Shown: positions 8,352-16,747 of the stretch, one piece after another
How positions within the stretch are numbered: the first letter of the stretch is position 1
Layout of the letters: each line of letters starts with the position of its first letter
Assembly: GCF_000336815.1 (NCBI RefSeq)
Contig: NZ_AOLG01000046.1
Coordinates: 13,029-75,120 of the forward strand
Length of the DNA: 62,092 nt
Source of the DNA: Haloferax prahovense DSM 18310
GTDB taxonomy: Archaea; Halobacteriota; Halobacteria; Halobacteriales; Haloferacaceae
Direction of reading: 5' to 3'
Notes under the pieces: model-generated
Told to the model about the DNA's origin: nothing
Seen by the model: only the letters and a program-made list of their open reading frames with translations
Database searches by the model: none
Position numbers and translations under genes: made by a program

Positions 8352-9356
8352 ATGGCAACACGCGACGCGTCGTCGTTCGACCCTCGCGAAGCCGCGGAGT
8401 CCGCCGAAGCAAAGACCCTCACGCTGGACGGCGGGCGGCGACTCGCCTACGCCGAGTACGGCGATTCCGACGGCATCCCGGTCGTGTTTCTCCACGGCGC
8501 GCCGGGGTCGCGCCTGCTCGGGGCACTGTTCGACGCGTCGGCCGAGGAACGCGGAATCAGAGTCCTCGCGCCCGATAGACCCGGCTACGGGTTGTCGTCG
8601 CCGCGCCCGACACCCGAAGAATCGGACGGCCCGAGCCAGCGACCCGCGACACCTGCACCCGCGGAGTTCTTCGACGCGCTTCTCGACGACATCGGCGCGC
8701 AGTCGGCGGGGCTGGTCGCGTTCTCCGGCGGGAGCCGCGACGCGCTGGCTGTCGCGGCGGCGCGGCCGGACAGGGTTCGGCACGTAAGCGTCGTCGCGGG
8801 GGCGGTTCCACCGGCAGCGAGCGAGGAGACGCCCCGAACGCAACGGCTCCTGTCGTGGCTGGCGACGAACGCGCCGGCGCTCCTCAGCTATCTCTTCCGC
8901 GGGCAGGCGTGGCTCGCCGGGAGGCTCGACCCCTCGCTCGTCGTCGCGCAGTACACGGCCGACGACGCGACCGGAGCAGTTCCAGACGGGGTCGCCGCGG
9001 TGGTTCGAGACGACTTCGCGGCGTCGGTCAGTCGCTCGCGGCGGGGCGTACTCTGCGACTTCCGGGCCGCGGCCGCGCCGTGGGGGATTCCTTTCGACGA
9101 CATCGAGGCCGGCGTGTCTCTGTGGCACGGCGACGCCGACACGAACGTCTCGATAGCCGGCGCGAGACGCCTCGAACCGGAGGTACCAGGCGCGCGGCTT
9201 CGAGAGGTGCGCGGCGCAGACCACCTCCGGACGCTCCTCCGGAGCGCCCCCGGCGTGCTGGACGAACAACGCCGCGCCGCGGGGTCGCTCGACCCGGACG
9301 CTTCGGACGGCTCGTCGGAGCCGACCGCCGCCGCCGAATCGCACCACTGCGTTTGA
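8352..9356 (+). CDS. Alpha/beta-fold hydrolase
   Basis: A 334-residue hydrolase. The oxyanion-hole motif VVFLHGAPGSRLL, a nucleophile region AFSGGSRDAL, an Asp in LWHGDADTNVS and a His in GADHLRTLL together give a plausible Ser-Asp-His triad. The nucleophile elbow is G-G-S-R-D instead of the usual G-x-S-x-G, so the residue after the Ser turn is larger than normal. The substrate cannot be predicted. The HTH-10 regulator follows after 34 bp and may control it. Confidence 0.8.
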   Translation: MATRDASSFDPREAAESAEAKTLTLDGGRRLAYAEYGDSDGIPVVFLHGAPGSRLLGALFDASAEERGIRVLAPDRPGYGLSSPRPTPEESDGPSQRPATPAPAEFFDALLDDIGAQSAGLVAFSGGSRDALAVAAARPDRVRHVSVVAGAVPPAASEETPRTQRLLSWLATNAPALLSYLFRGQAWLAGRLDPSLVVAQYTADDATGAVPDGVAAVVRDDFAASVSRSRRGVLCDFRAAAAPWGIPFDDIEAGVSLWHGDADTNVSIAGARRLEPEVPGARLREVRGADHLRTLLRSAPGVLDEQRRAAGSLDPDASDGSSEPTAAAESHHCV

Positions 9357-9390
9357 TATACCGGACCGAAAAACGGTCGTTCGAAACGGA

Positions 9391-10035
9391 ATGAAACACG
9401 CCCAGTTCTCGGTCGACTACCCGGACCGGCTGGTCCACCCGCTCCAGCGCGGGATGATGCGCGACTCGCCGGTCGACCGGGCGGAGCTGTTGATGTGGAG
9501 TCCGACGGCCGACGCGACGACGCTGTTCTGGTTCGACGGCGACCGAGACGCGGCCGACGCGCTCGTTTCGGACGTCGATTCGCTCGTTCGGGCGCACTTC
9601 GTCGAGGGAGCTGAGGGGACCTACGGCTTCCTCCACCAGCGCGACTACGAGTTCGCGGACCCGCTTCTCGGGGTCATCGCCGACGCTCGAGTGATATTCC
9701 TCCCGCCGGTGGTGTTCCACGCCACCGGCTCCGTCCGGTTCGAGGCTGTCGGCGAGGTGTCGGCGCTCAGCGCGTTTTACGACGACATCGCGGCGCTCGG
9801 CGACCTCACGGTCGAGCGCGTGAAGCCCTTCGACCGGCGGCGGGCCCCCTCGCAGCTCACCGACCGACAGCGGGCCGCGCTGGAGACCGCGGTGTCGGCC
9901 GGCTACTACGAAATCCCTCGCGAGGGGTCGGTCGCGGACGTGGCGAACGCGCTCGACTGCTCGACGAGCACGGCCGGCGAGCTACTCCGAAAGGCCGAGG
10001 CGACGGTGCTCCGGGAGTTCGTCGGTTCGGGGTGA
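9391..10035 (+). CDS. HTH-10 (bacterio-opsin activator type) regulator
   Basis: A 214-residue transcription factor. The C-terminal third is the haloarchaeal HTH-10 domain: LTDRQRAALETAVSAGYYEIPR, then VADVANALDCSTSTAGELLRKAE, with the helix-turn-helix at about residues 178-200. The N-terminal 150 residues are the usual variable sensing part of this family, with no known ligand. A TATA-like GATATACC lies about 30 bp before the ATG, giving a nearly leaderless mRNA. The preceding hydrolase is a plausible target, by proximity only. Confidence 0.85.
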   Translation: MKHAQFSVDYPDRLVHPLQRGMMRDSPVDRAELLMWSPTADATTLFWFDGDRDAADALVSDVDSLVRAHFVEGAEGTYGFLHQRDYEFADPLLGVIADARVIFLPPVVFHATGSVRFEAVGEVSALSAFYDDIAALGDLTVERVKPFDRRRAPSQLTDRQRAALETAVSAGYYEIPREGSVADVANALDCSTSTAGELLRKAEATVLREFVGSG

Positions 10036-10048
10036 CGCGCGCCGACGC

Positions 10049-10438
10049 CTACGGTACCTTCAGGTAGGCGTCGCCCGCCGCCTGTCGCGCCACGAGCTCG
10101 CCGACGCCCGAGGGAACGACCTCGACGCCGTCGGCCAGTTGGTCGGCGTCAAACCCGCGGCCGTCGAGCGAGTTTCGACAGGCGCAACAGCGAACGCCGG
10201 CCTCGAACAGCGGGTCGAGGCGGTCGCGGACGGGCGAGTCGGCGAGGAACAACAGCGCCGCGTCGCCGTTTGCGAGAAGCGTGACCTCGTCTGTCTCGAC
10301 CGTCTCGTCGTCGAGCAGGTTTCGGACGTTGCGGATGGCGTGCCGCCAGTCGCCGAGGTCGGCGCTGGAGACGTGGAAGACGACGTTCACGGTTGGTTTT
10401 CGCGGTCCGGGTTCCTGTGTGTTGTGCCCGTCCGACAC
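10049..10438 (-). CDS. DsrE/DsrF-like family protein
   Basis: A 129-residue protein beginning at a GTG. The core VNVVFHVSSADLGDWRHAIRN, then VTLLANGDAALLFL and FEAGVRCCACRNSLDGRG, fits the DsrE/F-like fold of small sulfur-relay proteins. The Cys-Cys-Ala-Cys cluster near residues 83-86 lies where family members carry a persulfide-bearing cysteine. Its partner is unknown. It is divergent from the flavin reductase gene, with a 50-bp shared promoter region. Confidence 0.7.
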   Translation of the reverse strand: MSDGHNTQEPGPRKPTVNVVFHVSSADLGDWRHAIRNVRNLLDDETVETDEVTLLANGDAALLFLADSPVRDRLDPLFEAGVRCCACRNSLDGRGFDADQLADGVEVVPSGVGELVARQAAGDAYLKVP

Positions 10439-10488
10439 GCTCGACTGCGGCCGACGAGATTTTCACGGCGCTCTCGGAGATACAGGGT

Positions 10489-11067
10489 ATGACGCAGCCA
10501 CACGTGGTCGCCATCTGCGGCAGTCTCCGCGACCACAGCTACACCCGGTTGGCGCTCGAACATGCCCTCGCCGGCGCGTCGGCCGCCGGCGGTACGACGG
10601 AACTCGTGGACCTCCGCGAGTACGACCTCCCGCCGCTCGACGCCGATTACGACGAGCAGGGCGATTCGGCCGAACTCGTCCGCGTCGTCGACGGCGCGGA
10701 CGCGGTCATCCTCGGCACGCCGGTCTACCACGGCTCGTACTCCGGCGTCCTCAAGAACGCCCTCGACTACTGCGGCTTCGACGAGTTCGGCGAGAAGACC
10801 GTGGGCCTCCTCGCCGTCGCCGGCGGGTCGTTTCCCGTGACCGCCCTCGAACACCTCCGGTCGGTCTGCCGGTCGCTGAACTCGTGGGTGCTCCCCCATC
10901 AGGTCGCCATCCCTCGCGTCTCCTCGTCGTTCGACGGCGACGACCTCGTGAGCGAGGACCTGCGCGAGCGGGTCGAGCGACTCGGCCGCGACGCGGTCGT
11001 CTACGCCAACATCGAGCCCGAGCCGCCGACGTTCGAAAGCGGCGAGAACGTCGGCGCGGACGACTGA
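10489..11067 (+). CDS. NAD(P)H-dependent FMN reductase family protein
   Basis: A 192-residue flavodoxin-fold oxidoreductase. The FMN phosphate loop GSLRDHSYTRLALEHAL opens the protein, and the flavin-contact motif GTPVYHGSYSGVLKNALDY follows at about 70-90. These place it in the NADPH-dependent FMN reductase/azoreductase-like family (FMN_red). The ATG at 10489 is chosen because the first strand (PHVVAICGS) begins right after it. Electron acceptor in vivo is unknown. Confidence 0.85.
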   Translation: MTQPHVVAICGSLRDHSYTRLALEHALAGASAAGGTTELVDLREYDLPPLDADYDEQGDSAELVRVVDGADAVILGTPVYHGSYSGVLKNALDYCGFDEFGEKTVGLLAVAGGSFPVTALEHLRSVCRSLNSWVLPHQVAIPRVSSSFDGDDLVSEDLRERVERLGRDAVVYANIEPEPPTFESGENVGADD

Positions 11068-11185
11068 GCAGTCGCCACGCGCTGTTTCGAACGCGGCGTG
11101 GGTTCGGTCGACCGACCCGTCTCGACTCCCGACCGTCGCGGCAGATGAACAATCGTTTTGACCCTCCTCGTCCCCCAGTCAGGAT

Positions 11186-11773
11186 ATGCACGCCATCACG
11201 CAGAGCGGATGGATAGAGGTCATCTCCGGCTCTATGTTCTCGGGGAAGACGGAGGAGCTCCTCCGACGCCTCCGCCGGGCCGAAATCGCGGGTCAGGAGA
11301 TTTCGGTGTTCAAACCCCAGCTCGACGACCGCTACGGCGAGACGACGGTCGGCTCTCACGCCGGTCGTTCGTGGGAGGCGAGCGTCGTCCCCTCCGAGGG
11401 CGAGGGCGTCTGGCAAATCGCCGAGGAACTCAACGGCGAGGACGTGGTGGCCATCGACGAGGCCAACTTCTTCTCGGCCGAACTGGTCGACGTGTGCGAG
11501 GCGCTGGCCGCCGACGGCAAGCGCGTCGTCGTCTCCGGGACCGACCAGACGTTCCGCGCCGAACCGTTCGACCCGCTTCCCCAACTGATGGCGCTCGCCG
11601 AGTACGTCGACAAGCTGCAGGCCATCTGCACCGTCTGCGGCGAGCCGGCCACACGGAACCAGCGACTCATCGACGGCGAGCCCGCGCACGTAGACGACCC
11701 CACTATCCTCGTCGGCGCGGAGGAGTCCTACGAGGCGCGGTGCCGGAACTGTCATACCCTCCGGCGGGACTAG
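11186..11773 (+). CDS. tdk: Thymidine kinase (type II)
   Basis: This enzyme phosphorylates thymidine in nucleoside salvage. It has 195 residues, the usual size for type II kinases. The P-loop [14 protein letters not shown] is at about residues 13-26, a Walker-B-like [10 protein letters not shown] is central, and four structural zinc cysteines are in CTVCGEP and CRNCH near the C-terminus. A T-rich element lies about 30 bp before the ATG. The following membrane protein starts 8 bp after the stop, so the two may be co-transcribed. Confidence 0.93.
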   Translation: MHAITQSGWIEVISGSMFSGKTEELLRRLRRAEIAGQEISVFKPQLDDRYGETTVGSHAGRSWEASVVPSEGEGVWQIAEELNGEDVVAIDEANFFSAELVDVCEALAADGKRVVVSGTDQTFRAEPFDPLPQLMALAEYVDKLQAICTVCGEPATRNQRLIDGEPAHVDDPTILVGAEESYEARCRNCHTLRRD

Positions 11774-11781
11774 AGGCTAGC

Positions 11782-12384
11782 GTGACTACTTGGGTCGAAA
11801 CCCCACGCGAGGGCCGCGACCGCGGGCTGACCGGCATCCTCCGCGCGTGGGTCGCTGTGGTCGTTCGCCCCCGCCAGTTCTTCCGCGACGGCGTCGCCCC
11901 CGGCGACCAAGCGCCCGGCCTCGTGTTCGCCATCGCGGTGGCACTCGCCTATCAGGGCCTCGGGTTCGCCTTCGAGCCGGCGACGATTCCGGCCATCGAG
12001 GGCGGCCCGCTCGTCTCGGCGCTCGTCGCCCTGCTCGTCGTCGCGCTGTTCGTCGCGCCGGCGCTCCTCCACCTGACGGCGGCCATCCAGACGGCCCTTC
12101 TCATCCCGCTTTTGTCCCGCCGCGCGGGGGTGAGCGAGACGGTGCAGGTCATCGCCTACGCCGCCGCGCCGTGCGCCTTCGCCAGCCTCCCGATTCCCGG
12201 CGTCCGCGCGCTGTGCGCCGTCTACGGCGCGGTGCTCCTCGTCGTCGGCATCAGCGAGGTCCATCAGACGACGGTTCCGAAGGCGGCGCTCGCCGCGGCC
12301 GTCCCCGCCGGCGTGGTCTTCGGCTACGCCTTCGGCGGCTTCCGCGCCCTCTCGGAACTCGCCGCGGCGCTCGCGCTCGTCTGA
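11782..12384 (+). CDS. YIP1-family membrane protein
   Basis: A 200-residue integral membrane protein with about five hydrophobic helices. The N-terminal WVAVVVRPRQFFRDGVAPGDQAPGL is characteristic of the prokaryotic Yip1 domain (a PRxFF motif just before the first helix). A GTG start 8 bp after the thymidine kinase stop gives the right N-terminus. Function in archaea is unknown. No signal peptide is needed, as the first helix acts as the anchor. Confidence 0.75.
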   Translation: MTTWVETPREGRDRGLTGILRAWVAVVVRPRQFFRDGVAPGDQAPGLVFAIAVALAYQGLGFAFEPATIPAIEGGPLVSALVALLVVALFVAPALLHLTAAIQTALLIPLLSRRAGVSETVQVIAYAAAPCAFASLPIPGVRALCAVYGAVLLVVGISEVHQTTVPKAALAAAVPAGVVFGYAFGGFRALSELAAALALV

Positions 12385-12510
12385 GCCGAACCTCGCCTCG
12401 AATTCCCGCGTTTCGACCGACGGAGCGGCGGTTTCCCGCCCGCACACGAGCCACTCTCCCCTGAGCGTTTTTCGACAATCGTTTTAGTTAGGGGTTGTTT
12501 GCTCAACGCA

Positions 12511-14733
12511 ATGGATTGGATTACGCACGAGGAGGACGTCTGGTTCGAATTCCGGGGCAATAGCCCCCACCAGCTCGTCCCCGGCCGATTTTACAAAGGC
12601 ACCGTCGACGGGTACGCCGACTTCGGTGTCTTCGTCGACCTCGCTTCGAACGTGACCGGATTACTGCACCGCAGCGAACTCGACCGCCGCCTCGAATCCC
12701 TCGAATGGGAGCCGGGCGACGAGGTGTTCGTTCAGGTGAAGAACGTCCGTGACAACGGCAACATCGACCTCGGCTGGTCGATTCGCCAGTCCGACTCGGA
12801 GTTCCGCGGCGCTCGCATCCACGACCCCGACGGCGACGCCGACGGCCAGCCCGTCGAGCAGGAAGCCGAAAGCGACGGCCCGACGGCCGTCAAGACGCGC
12901 CCGAAGACGGGCAAGACCGCGAAGCCAGCCGGCGCGAGCACGTCGTCCGAGACGGTCGAAACCGAACCGGAGCCAGAACAGGAAGCCGAACCCGAGCCCG
13001 AGCCCGAACAGGACGCCGCGTCCGAGTCCGAGTCCGACGCCGGAGACGAGGACCGCGCGCCGACCGCCGGGGACGTCGTCGACGACATCGCCGCCAACGG
13101 CGAGTCCGAGCAGGACGTCGAAGCGGAACCGGCGGAACCGGAGAGCGAACCCGAGTCCGAGTCGGAGCCCGAGCAGGACGACACCGACGCCGAGCAGGAA
13201 GCCGAGACCGAGGTTGACGCCGACGCCGACGAGGCGGAGCGCGTGACCCTCGGCAGCATCGACGACCGCGTCGGCGACGTGATTCGCGTCGAGGGCGAAA
13301 TCGCCAGCGTCCGCCAGACCGGCGGCCCGACGGTGTTCGAACTCCGCGACGAGACGGCTATCGCCGACTGCGCGGCCTTCGTCGAGGCCGGCGTCCGTGC
13401 GTACCCCGAAGTCGAAGTGGGCGACTACGTCCGCATCGACGGCGAGGTCGAGCGCCGCCGCGGCGAACTGCAGATAGAGACCGAGGAGCTGACGATTCTC
13501 GACGGCGACGAGGCCGACACCGTCGCCCAGCGCCTCGCGGACGCCCTCTCGGACGAGGCCCGACCGGACGCCGTCGCGCCGCTCGCGGCCCACGAGCCGG
13601 TCGCCGCCGTCGGCAAGTCGCTGCTCGACGCCGCGGAGGCCATCCGCCGCGCCGTCCTCGAATCGCGCCCCATCGTCGTCCGCCACACGGCCACCGCCGA
13701 CGGCTACGTCGCCGGCGCCGCCGTCGAGCGCGCCGTGCTCCCGCTCATCCGCGACGAGCACCCCCGTGACGACGCCGAGTACCACTACTTCACCCGTCGC
13801 CCGCTCGAGGAGGCCGTCTACGGCATGGACGCCGCCACGAACGACGTGACGCGGATGCTCGAAGACCGCGACCGCCACGACGAGAAGCTCCCGCTCGTGC
13901 TTCTCCTCGGTGCCGGCTCGACCGCCGAGTCCCTCGACGGCCTCGGCCTGCTCGGCGTCTACGGCTCCGAGCGCGTCGTCGTCGACGCCGCGCCCGCCGA
14001 CGACGAGGTCGCCGAGGAAGTCGACGTGCTCGTCAACCCCGCCCGCGAGGGAGCCGACGCCCGCGACCTCTCGGTCGGCGCGCTCGCGTCGACGCTTTCT
14101 GTCGCCGTAAACGAGGACATCCGCGACGACGTGTCGCACCTCCCCGCCGTCAGCTACTGGGAGAACTGCCCGCAACAGTACCTCGACCTCGCCGAGTCCC
14201 ACGGCTTCGACGCCGACCGCGTCCGCGAACTCCGCGAGGCCGTCGCGCTGGAAGCCTACTACCAGTCCTATCAGGACAAACGCGAACTCATCGCCGACCT
14301 GCTGTTCGACGCCGACGAGGGCCTCGCCGGCCACGTCTCCGAGCAGTTCCGCATCAAGCTCGAAGACGAAATCGAGACGGCGCAGGCGAACCTCGAACGC
14401 CGCGACGTCGGCGCAATCTCCGTGGCCGTCCTCGATTCCGACGCCTACAGTCACCGCTTCGACTTCCCGCCGACGGGCCTGCTCGTGGACGAACTCCACC
14501 GCCGCACCCGCGAGGGTGACGCCTTCGTGACCGTCGCGCTCGGCATGGACGAACTCTACCTGCGCTCGACGGGCGACCTCGACCTCCGCGCGGTCGTCGA
14601 GTCGGCCGCCGAGAAAGCGCCCGCCGCCGGCCTCGCCGCCGCGGGCATCCGCGAAGGTCGCATCGAGTTCCTGACCGGCGCGCGCGACGAGGCGCTCGAA
14701 GCCGTCCTCGACGCCGCCGCCGAGCAGTTCTAA
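12511..14733 (+). CDS. S1/OB-fold DHH-family (RecJ-like) protein, catalytic motifs degenerate
   Basis: A 740-residue protein. An S1 RNA/ssDNA-binding domain occupies about residues 20-90 (GRFYKGTVDGYADFGVFVDL). A very acidic low-complexity linker rich in Glu-Pro-Glu and Ser-Glu runs from about 110 to 245. An OB-fold (GDVIRVEGEIASVRQTGG) spans about 250-330, and a RecJ/DHH-type domain fills the remainder. In RecJ, metal-binding motifs are HxDxDG, a central Asp and DHH. Here they read HTATADG (392-398), LLLGAGS (about 464-470) and D492-A-A, so most ligands are missing. The fold probably persists without nuclease activity. The ATG at 12511 follows a TATA-like GTTTTAGTTA by about 26 bp. Confidence 0.8.
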   Translation: MDWITHEEDVWFEFRGNSPHQLVPGRFYKGTVDGYADFGVFVDLASNVTGLLHRSELDRRLESLEWEPGDEVFVQVKNVRDNGNIDLGWSIRQSDSEFRGARIHDPDGDADGQPVEQEAESDGPTAVKTRPKTGKTAKPAGASTSSETVETEPEPEQEAEPEPEPEQDAASESESDAGDEDRAPTAGDVVDDIAANGESEQDVEAEPAEPESEPESESEPEQDDTDAEQEAETEVDADADEAERVTLGSIDDRVGDVIRVEGEIASVRQTGGPTVFELRDETAIADCAAFVEAGVRAYPEVEVGDYVRIDGEVERRRGELQIETEELTILDGDEADTVAQRLADALSDEARPDAVAPLAAHEPVAAVGKSLLDAAEAIRRAVLESRPIVVRHTATADGYVAGAAVERAVLPLIRDEHPRDDAEYHYFTRRPLEEAVYGMDAATNDVTRMLEDRDRHDEKLPLVLLLGAGSTAESLDGLGLLGVYGSERVVVDAAPADDEVAEEVDVLVNPAREGADARDLSVGALASTLSVAVNEDIRDDVSHLPAVSYWENCPQQYLDLAESHGFDADRVRELREAVALEAYYQSYQDKRELIADLLFDADEGLAGHVSEQFRIKLEDEIETAQANLERRDVGAISVAVLDSDAYSHRFDFPPTGLLVDELHRRTREGDAFVTVALGMDELYLRSTGDLDLRAVVESAAEKAPAAGLAAAGIREGRIEFLTGARDEALEAVLDAAAEQF

Positions 14734-14830
14734 GCCGCAATCCAGACTCCTCCTCGCGCGGTTCGACGGAGGGCTGTATTCCAGCCTCCCGAGCGACACG
14801 CTTATCCACGAAACGACCCGATTCGCGCCC

Positions 14831-14872
14831 ATGAACCGCCACCACGTCGCCGAACGGGAGGTGTGTCCGTGA
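14831..14872 (+). CDS. 13-codon leader ORF overlapping elp3
   Basis: The ORF reads MNRHHVAEREVCP and stops in a GTGA overlap with the elp3 start. Its ATG lies about 28 bp after a TATA-like CTTATCC, exactly where a leaderless transcript would begin. The strong Shine-Dalgarno sequence for elp3 (GGAGGTG, 14857-14863) is inside it. The arrangement suggests that translation of this leader is coupled to elp3. Expression of the peptide is inferred, not shown. Confidence 0.4.
   Translation: MNRHHVAEREVCP
14857..14863 (+). promoter_or_regulatory. Strong Shine-Dalgarno site for elp3
   Basis: GGAGGTG matches the 16S rRNA 3' tail and sits 5 nt before the GTG at 14869. Strong sites of this kind are uncommon here, where most genes look leaderless. 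It decides the elp3 start in favour of 14869 over the in-frame GTG at 14863. Confidence 0.65.
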
Positions 14873-16521
14873 GCGCCGAGACCGAGACGGAGTCCGAGGC
14901 GTTCGAGCGGACCTGCGAGGCGCTCGTCGACCGCATCCTCGCGGGCGACGTCGACCGCGACGACCTCGAATCGGCAAAGCTCGACGCCTGTTCGGAACAC
15001 TCCTCGCCGAAAGTTCCGAAGAACGCCGAGATTCTGCAGTACGCGCCCGAGGACCGACGCGAGGAGGTCAAAGAGGTCGTCCAGCGCAAGCCCGTCCGCA
15101 CCGCCTCCGGCGTCTCGCCGGTCGCCATCATGACCTCGCCGCACATGTGCCCCCACGGGAAGTGCCTCTACTGTCCCGGCGGCCCCGCGAGCGAGTTCTC
15201 CTCGTCGCAGTCGTACACGGGCCACGAGCCCGCGGCCGCCCGCGGCGTCCAGAACGACTACGACCCCTACGGGCAGGTCACGCTCCGCCTCGAACAGCTT
15301 CGACACATCGGCCACCCCGTGGACAAGGTCGAACTCATCTTGATGGGCGGGACGATGACCGCCCGGAGCCACGACTACCAGGAGTGGTTCGTCAAGCGGG
15401 CGCTCGAAGCCATGAACGACTACGACCTCGACAAGGAGCCCGAACCGGCGGAAGACCGGTCGTTCAAGCCCGACCCCGAGGATGTCGAGTTCGAGTACAT
15501 CGAGGACGTCATCGCCGAGAACGAGACGAACGACATCCGTAACATCGGGACGACCTTCGAGACGAAGCCGGATTGGTGCGACCCCGAGCAGATAGACCGG
15601 ATGCTCGACTTGGGCGCGACGAAGGTCGAAGTCGGCGTCCAGACGACCTACGAGCGAATCAACCGCGAGATGCACCGCGGTCACGGCGTGCAGGCCTCCA
15701 TCGACGCCAACCGCCGCCTCCGCGACTCGGCGTTCAAGGTCGGCTTCCACATGATGCCCGGCCAGCCGGGCATGACCAAGGAGATGTGTCTGGAGGACTT
15801 CCGCCAGCTGTTCGAAAACAGCGACTGGCGGCCCGACTACCTCAAAATCTACCCGACGCTCATCGTCCGCGACACCATCACCTACGACATGTGGCGTCGC
15901 GACGAGTACGAGCCGCTGAACAACGAGGAGGCCGCCGACATCGTCGCGGAGGTCATGGGCATGATTCCGAAGTACACCCGCCTCCAGCGCGTCCAGCGGG
16001 ACATCCCCGCGGACTTCATCGACGCCGGCGTCTGGAAGTCGAACCTCCGACAACTGGCCGCCCAGCGCGCCGAGGAACGAGGTATCGTCCAGCGGGACAT
16101 CCGCGCCCGCGAGGTCGGCATGAACGAGGCCGACCCGGACCCAGAGCGAATCGAACTCGACGTGATGACCTACGAGGTCGCCGGCGGCACGGAGCACTTC
16201 ATCTCGTTCGAGGACCCCGTCGAGGACCTGCTCGTCGGCTTCTGTCGCCTCCGGTTCCCCGGCAACCCGGTCCGCCGCGAACTGCAGGACGCGGCGCTCG
16301 TCCGCGAACTCCACGTCTACGGCTCCGAGGCGGGCATCGGTGCCGACGGCGACTGGCAGCACAAGGGCTACGGGAAGAAGCTCCTCGCGCACGCCGAGGA
16401 ACTGTCCCGCGACGCCGGATACGACAAGATTTCGGTCATTTCGGGCATCGGCGTCCGGCAGTACTACAAGGAGAAACTCGGCTACCACCAGGACGGTCCG
16501 TACGTGTCGAAGCGGCTGTAG
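14869..16521 (+). CDS. elp3: Elp3, tRNA U34 carboxymethyltransferase (radical SAM/GNAT)
   Basis: This 550-residue enzyme adds the carboxymethyl group to wobble uridine 34 of tRNAs, using S-adenosylmethionine and acetyl-CoA. The radical SAM cluster motif is MCPHGKCLYCPGG, with Cys94, 99 and 102. A long TIM-barrel core includes MPGQPGMTKEM. The C-terminal GNAT domain carries the acetyl-CoA loop KGYGKKLLAHAEE and ends YVSKRL. Archaeal Elp3 works without the other Elongator subunits. A short leader ORF overlaps the start. The last 21 bp of the gene are duplicated 139 bp downstream. Confidence 0.93.
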   Translation: MSAETETESEAFERTCEALVDRILAGDVDRDDLESAKLDACSEHSSPKVPKNAEILQYAPEDRREEVKEVVQRKPVRTASGVSPVAIMTSPHMCPHGKCLYCPGGPASEFSSSQSYTGHEPAAARGVQNDYDPYGQVTLRLEQLRHIGHPVDKVELILMGGTMTARSHDYQEWFVKRALEAMNDYDLDKEPEPAEDRSFKPDPEDVEFEYIEDVIAENETNDIRNIGTTFETKPDWCDPEQIDRMLDLGATKVEVGVQTTYERINREMHRGHGVQASIDANRRLRDSAFKVGFHMMPGQPGMTKEMCLEDFRQLFENSDWRPDYLKIYPTLIVRDTITYDMWRRDEYEPLNNEEAADIVAEVMGMIPKYTRLQRVQRDIPADFIDAGVWKSNLRQLAAQRAEERGIVQRDIRAREVGMNEADPDPERIELDVMTYEVAGGTEHFISFEDPVEDLLVGFCRLRFPGNPVRRELQDAALVRELHVYGSEAGIGADGDWQHKGYGKKLLAHAEELSRDAGYDKISVISGIGVRQYYKEKLGYHQDGPYVSKRL

Positions 16522-16660
16522 GGAATAGTCGGATTTTTGGTCCACCGTGAGGCCGTGCCTCACGAGCCTTCGGTCGCAGTCGCTCCCGAAGACAGATTTT
16601 TGCGAGACGAGCGTAGCGAGTCCCGGAAAAAGTGGGCGCTACGTGTCGAAGCGGCTGTAG
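16501..16660 (+). repeat. 21-bp duplication of the elp3 3' end
   Basis: The final 21 bp of elp3, including the stop codon (16501-16521), recur exactly at 16640-16660. The 118 bp between the copies hold a 7-bp hairpin GTGAGGC-CGT-GCCTCAC (16547-16563), a second inverted repeat CTTCGG/CCGAAG (16568-16573 and 16586-16591), and two TTTTT runs that could be terminators. A gene-end duplication of this type can be the scar of an insertion or a slippage event. Confidence 0.7.
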
Positions 16661-16747
16661 CCGACGAAAACACCCTCACCGGCCGATTCTCACCCCTGAT
16701 TGTCGCTCCGCCACGTTTTTACTTTTCGGCCGACCGCAGTCGATAGA

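Noticed and set aside
16522..16747. Integrated element between the 21-bp repeats
   Set aside because: Only 118 bp separate the copies and no integrase or transposase is present, so it is reported as a duplication only.
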